Part shown: positions 62,778 through 64,000 of the stretch, one piece after another | Numbering within the stretch: position 1 is the stretch's first letter | How the letters are laid out: each line of letters starts with the position of its first letter | DNA from: an uncultured Eubacteriales bacterium | GTDB taxonomy: Bacteria; Bacillota; Clostridia; Oscillospirales; CAG-272 | DNA length: 64,000 bases | Direction: 5' to 3' | Assembly (NCBI GenBank): GCA_934486825.1 | Contig: CAKSQF010000001.1 | Coordinates: 62,001 to 126,000, forward strand | Made by a program: the position numbers and the translations under genes | The notes under the pieces: generated by a model | Seen by the model: only the letters and a program-made list of their open reading frames with translations | Databases searched by the model: none | Told to the model about the DNA's origin: nothing

Positions 62778-63043
62778 ATCGTCGCCGCAACAATGAGAAG
62801 TGCACATCCGGACATCTCAATCAGAAGAAAGATGAAAACGACAAGTATGACCCGCCTTATCAGCGTGCCGATGATCTTTATCGTTATGTTGTCCGGTATC
62901 GAATCGTCGTCGGAATAATCGCCGAGGTAGCTGTCGGAAAGTGAGTCGAGAAAGTCCTGCCTCGATAAATAAATGATTATTGCCATTATTATTCCGCAGA
63001 GCATTATCGCACTGCCGATAATATACAGAATAACGGACAGCAT
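62774..63043 (-). CDS. small two-helix membrane protein
   Basis: An 89-residue protein begins at an ATG (63043) 9 nt after GGGAGG; the frame also offers a GTG next to that ribosome binding site. Two hydrophobic helices (VILYIIGSAIMLCGIIMAIII and VILVVFIFLLIEMSG) flank an acidic loop (YLGDYSDDDSIPDN). I do not recognise a family. It sits between the HAD gene and an aminotransferase gene that reads the same way. Confidence 0.6.
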   Translation of the reverse strand: MLSVILYIIGSAIMLCGIIMAIIIYLSRQDFLDSLSDSYLGDYSDDDSIPDNITIKIIGTLIRRVILVVFIFLLIEMSGCALLIVAATI

Positions 63044-63070
63044 CAGTGTCACCTCCCGACAGATTTATCG

Positions 63071-64000
63071 TCATCCTTTTAGTTTCGTGATAAAGTCACC
63101 CATTTTTTCGAGTGCGGTCTGTATGTGTTTTACCGAATATGCATAGGATATGCGTGCAAATCCTTCGCCGCAGTCACCGAATGCCGTTCCCGGAACTATT
63201 GCTACTTCGTGCTCGTAAAGCAGACGGGTGCAGAACTCCTCGGAACTCATGTTGAAGTCGGAAACACGCGGGAAAACATAAAAAGCTCCCTGCGGCTCAA
63301 AAACATCAAGACCGATCTCGCGCAGACCGTGAGTGATAAAAAGTCTGCGGCGGTTGTATTCTTCTTTCATGTATTCTATGTCGGCATCTCCGCTTGTCAT
63401 GGCTTCAACCCCGGCAAACTGAGAGGTTGTGGGCGCACACATTATCGCATACTGATGAATTTTGAACATCTGTGCGGTGATCTCGGCAGGAGCAAGCGTG
63501 TATCCGAGACGCCATCCGGTCATGGCAAAGGCTTTCGAAAAGCCGCTTGCTATGACCGTTCTTTCGCGCATGCCGTCGATTGACGCTATGGAAACATGTT
63601 TTTTGCCGTATGTCAGCTCAGCATAGATCTCGTCGGAAAGAATAATTATGTTTGTGTCTCGTACAAGTCCTGCGATCCCTTCAAGCTCTTCCTTTTCAAG
63701 TATCGATCCTGTCGGATTGTTCGGGAAGGGAAGAACTATCATTTTGGTTTTCGGCGTAATATACTTTTTCAGTATGTCGGCAGTCAGTCTGAAACCGTTT
63801 TCGGCTGTCAACGGCAGAAACACCGGTACGCCGCCCGCAAGGGAAACAATCGGTCCGTAGCATACGAACGACGGGACGGGAATAATTACTTCGTCGCCGC
63901 TTTCGATGATCGCTCTTACGGCAATGTCGATTGCTTCACTTCCGCCAACGGTTACGAGAATCTCGCTTTTCTGATCGTATTCAAGATCAAATCTGCGCTT
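63071..64000 (-). CDS. class I/II aminotransferase (5' end outside window)
   Basis: This is a PLP-dependent aminotransferase of the aspartate/PatA-like group; the frame stays open to the edge at 64000, so the start lies outside. The visible part has VTVGGSEAIDIAVRAI, PFPNNPTGS, LSDEIYAELTYG and the PLP lysine in SGFSKAFAMTGWRLGYTLAP. The C-terminus has GAFYVFPRVSDF and FGDCGEGFARISYA, with the substrate-carboxylate Arg. It may act on aspartate, lysine-pathway or aromatic substrates. Confidence 0.93.
   Translation of the reverse strand, partial: KRRFDLEYDQKSEILVTVGGSEAIDIAVRAIIESGDEVIIPVPSFVCYGPIVSLAGGVPVFLPLTAENGFRLTADILKKYITPKTKMIVLPFPNNPTGSILEKEELEGIAGLVRDTNIIILSDEIYAELTYGKKHVSIASIDGMRERTVIASGFSKAFAMTGWRLGYTLAPAEITAQMFKIHQYAIMCAPTTSQFAGVEAMTSGDADIEYMKEEYNRRRLFITHGLREIGLDVFEPQGAFYVFPRVSDFNMSSEEFCTRLLYEHEVAIVPGTAFGDCGEGFARISYAYSVKHIQTALEKMGDFITKLKG

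Overview
The window looks like the chromosome of a spore-forming, probably gut-associated member of the Clostridia (Bacillota). Supporting signs are tig-clpP-clpX, a lepB-rbgA-rnhB-yraN run, hrcA-grpE-dnaK-dnaJ-prmA behind a CIRCE operator, mutS2, a class B sortase, and the sporulation-type genes yqfC, yqfD and ylbJ. Several strong promoters are close to consensus TTGACA/TATAAT with exactly 17 bp spacing. Base composition is middling, and gene strand changes every few operons.

Layout. 1-12.0 kb: end of thrS and an aldose-epimerase-like gene (+), then leftward clpX, clpP, tig, a phosphoesterase, thrC, ansA, yraN, rnhB, rbgA and a signal peptidase with a long N-terminal extension; a small DUF1540-type gene (+) is tucked in at 6.2 kb. 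12.1-28.4 kb (all +): a DUF1292-like protein, a NagD-type phosphatase, an AI-2E-family membrane protein, uvrB-murI-uvrA, sortase B, a glycosyltransferase, then the heat-shock operon ending in prmA and a strong terminator.

28.6-43.3 kb is accessory DNA: an integrative mobilizable element (IME) beside the 3' end of a tRNA-Pro(GGG) gene. It carries a helix-turn-helix gene, mobA and mobC (-), an oriT-like region, a mob leader with a nine-codon peptide overlapping an intrinsic terminator, and a rightward defence operon: XRE regulator, hsdM, hsdS, an AlbA_2 (Schlafen-like) protein, hsdR, and a DUF262/DUF1524 GmrSD-like protein. It ends with a small ORF, tnpV and a frameshifted tyrosine integrase. 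Its left side (28.6-29.7 kb) is a graveyard: a truncated sugar-sensor-like regulator, a relic integrase start, a truncated tnpV and phased ACTATGCAC repeats. A 12-bp identity links the left junction to the tRNA anticodon arm.

43.4-46.4 kb, beyond the tRNA promoter, holds a 5'- and 3'-truncated large polyvalent (LPD/MuF-C type) mobile-element protein. 46.4-64 kb is chromosomal again: sulfatase and cca (-), miaB and a YlbF-family gene with a cysteine tail (+), then leftward acyltransferase, PH-domain protein, mutS2, recO, era, ybeY, phoH, yqfD and yqfC. A ylbJ-like gene and a HAD hydrolase follow (+), and last a small membrane protein and a partial aminotransferase (-).

The most interesting parts are the composite defence operon, the attenuator-like leader in front of the mobilization genes, and the layered integration scars around tRNA-Pro.
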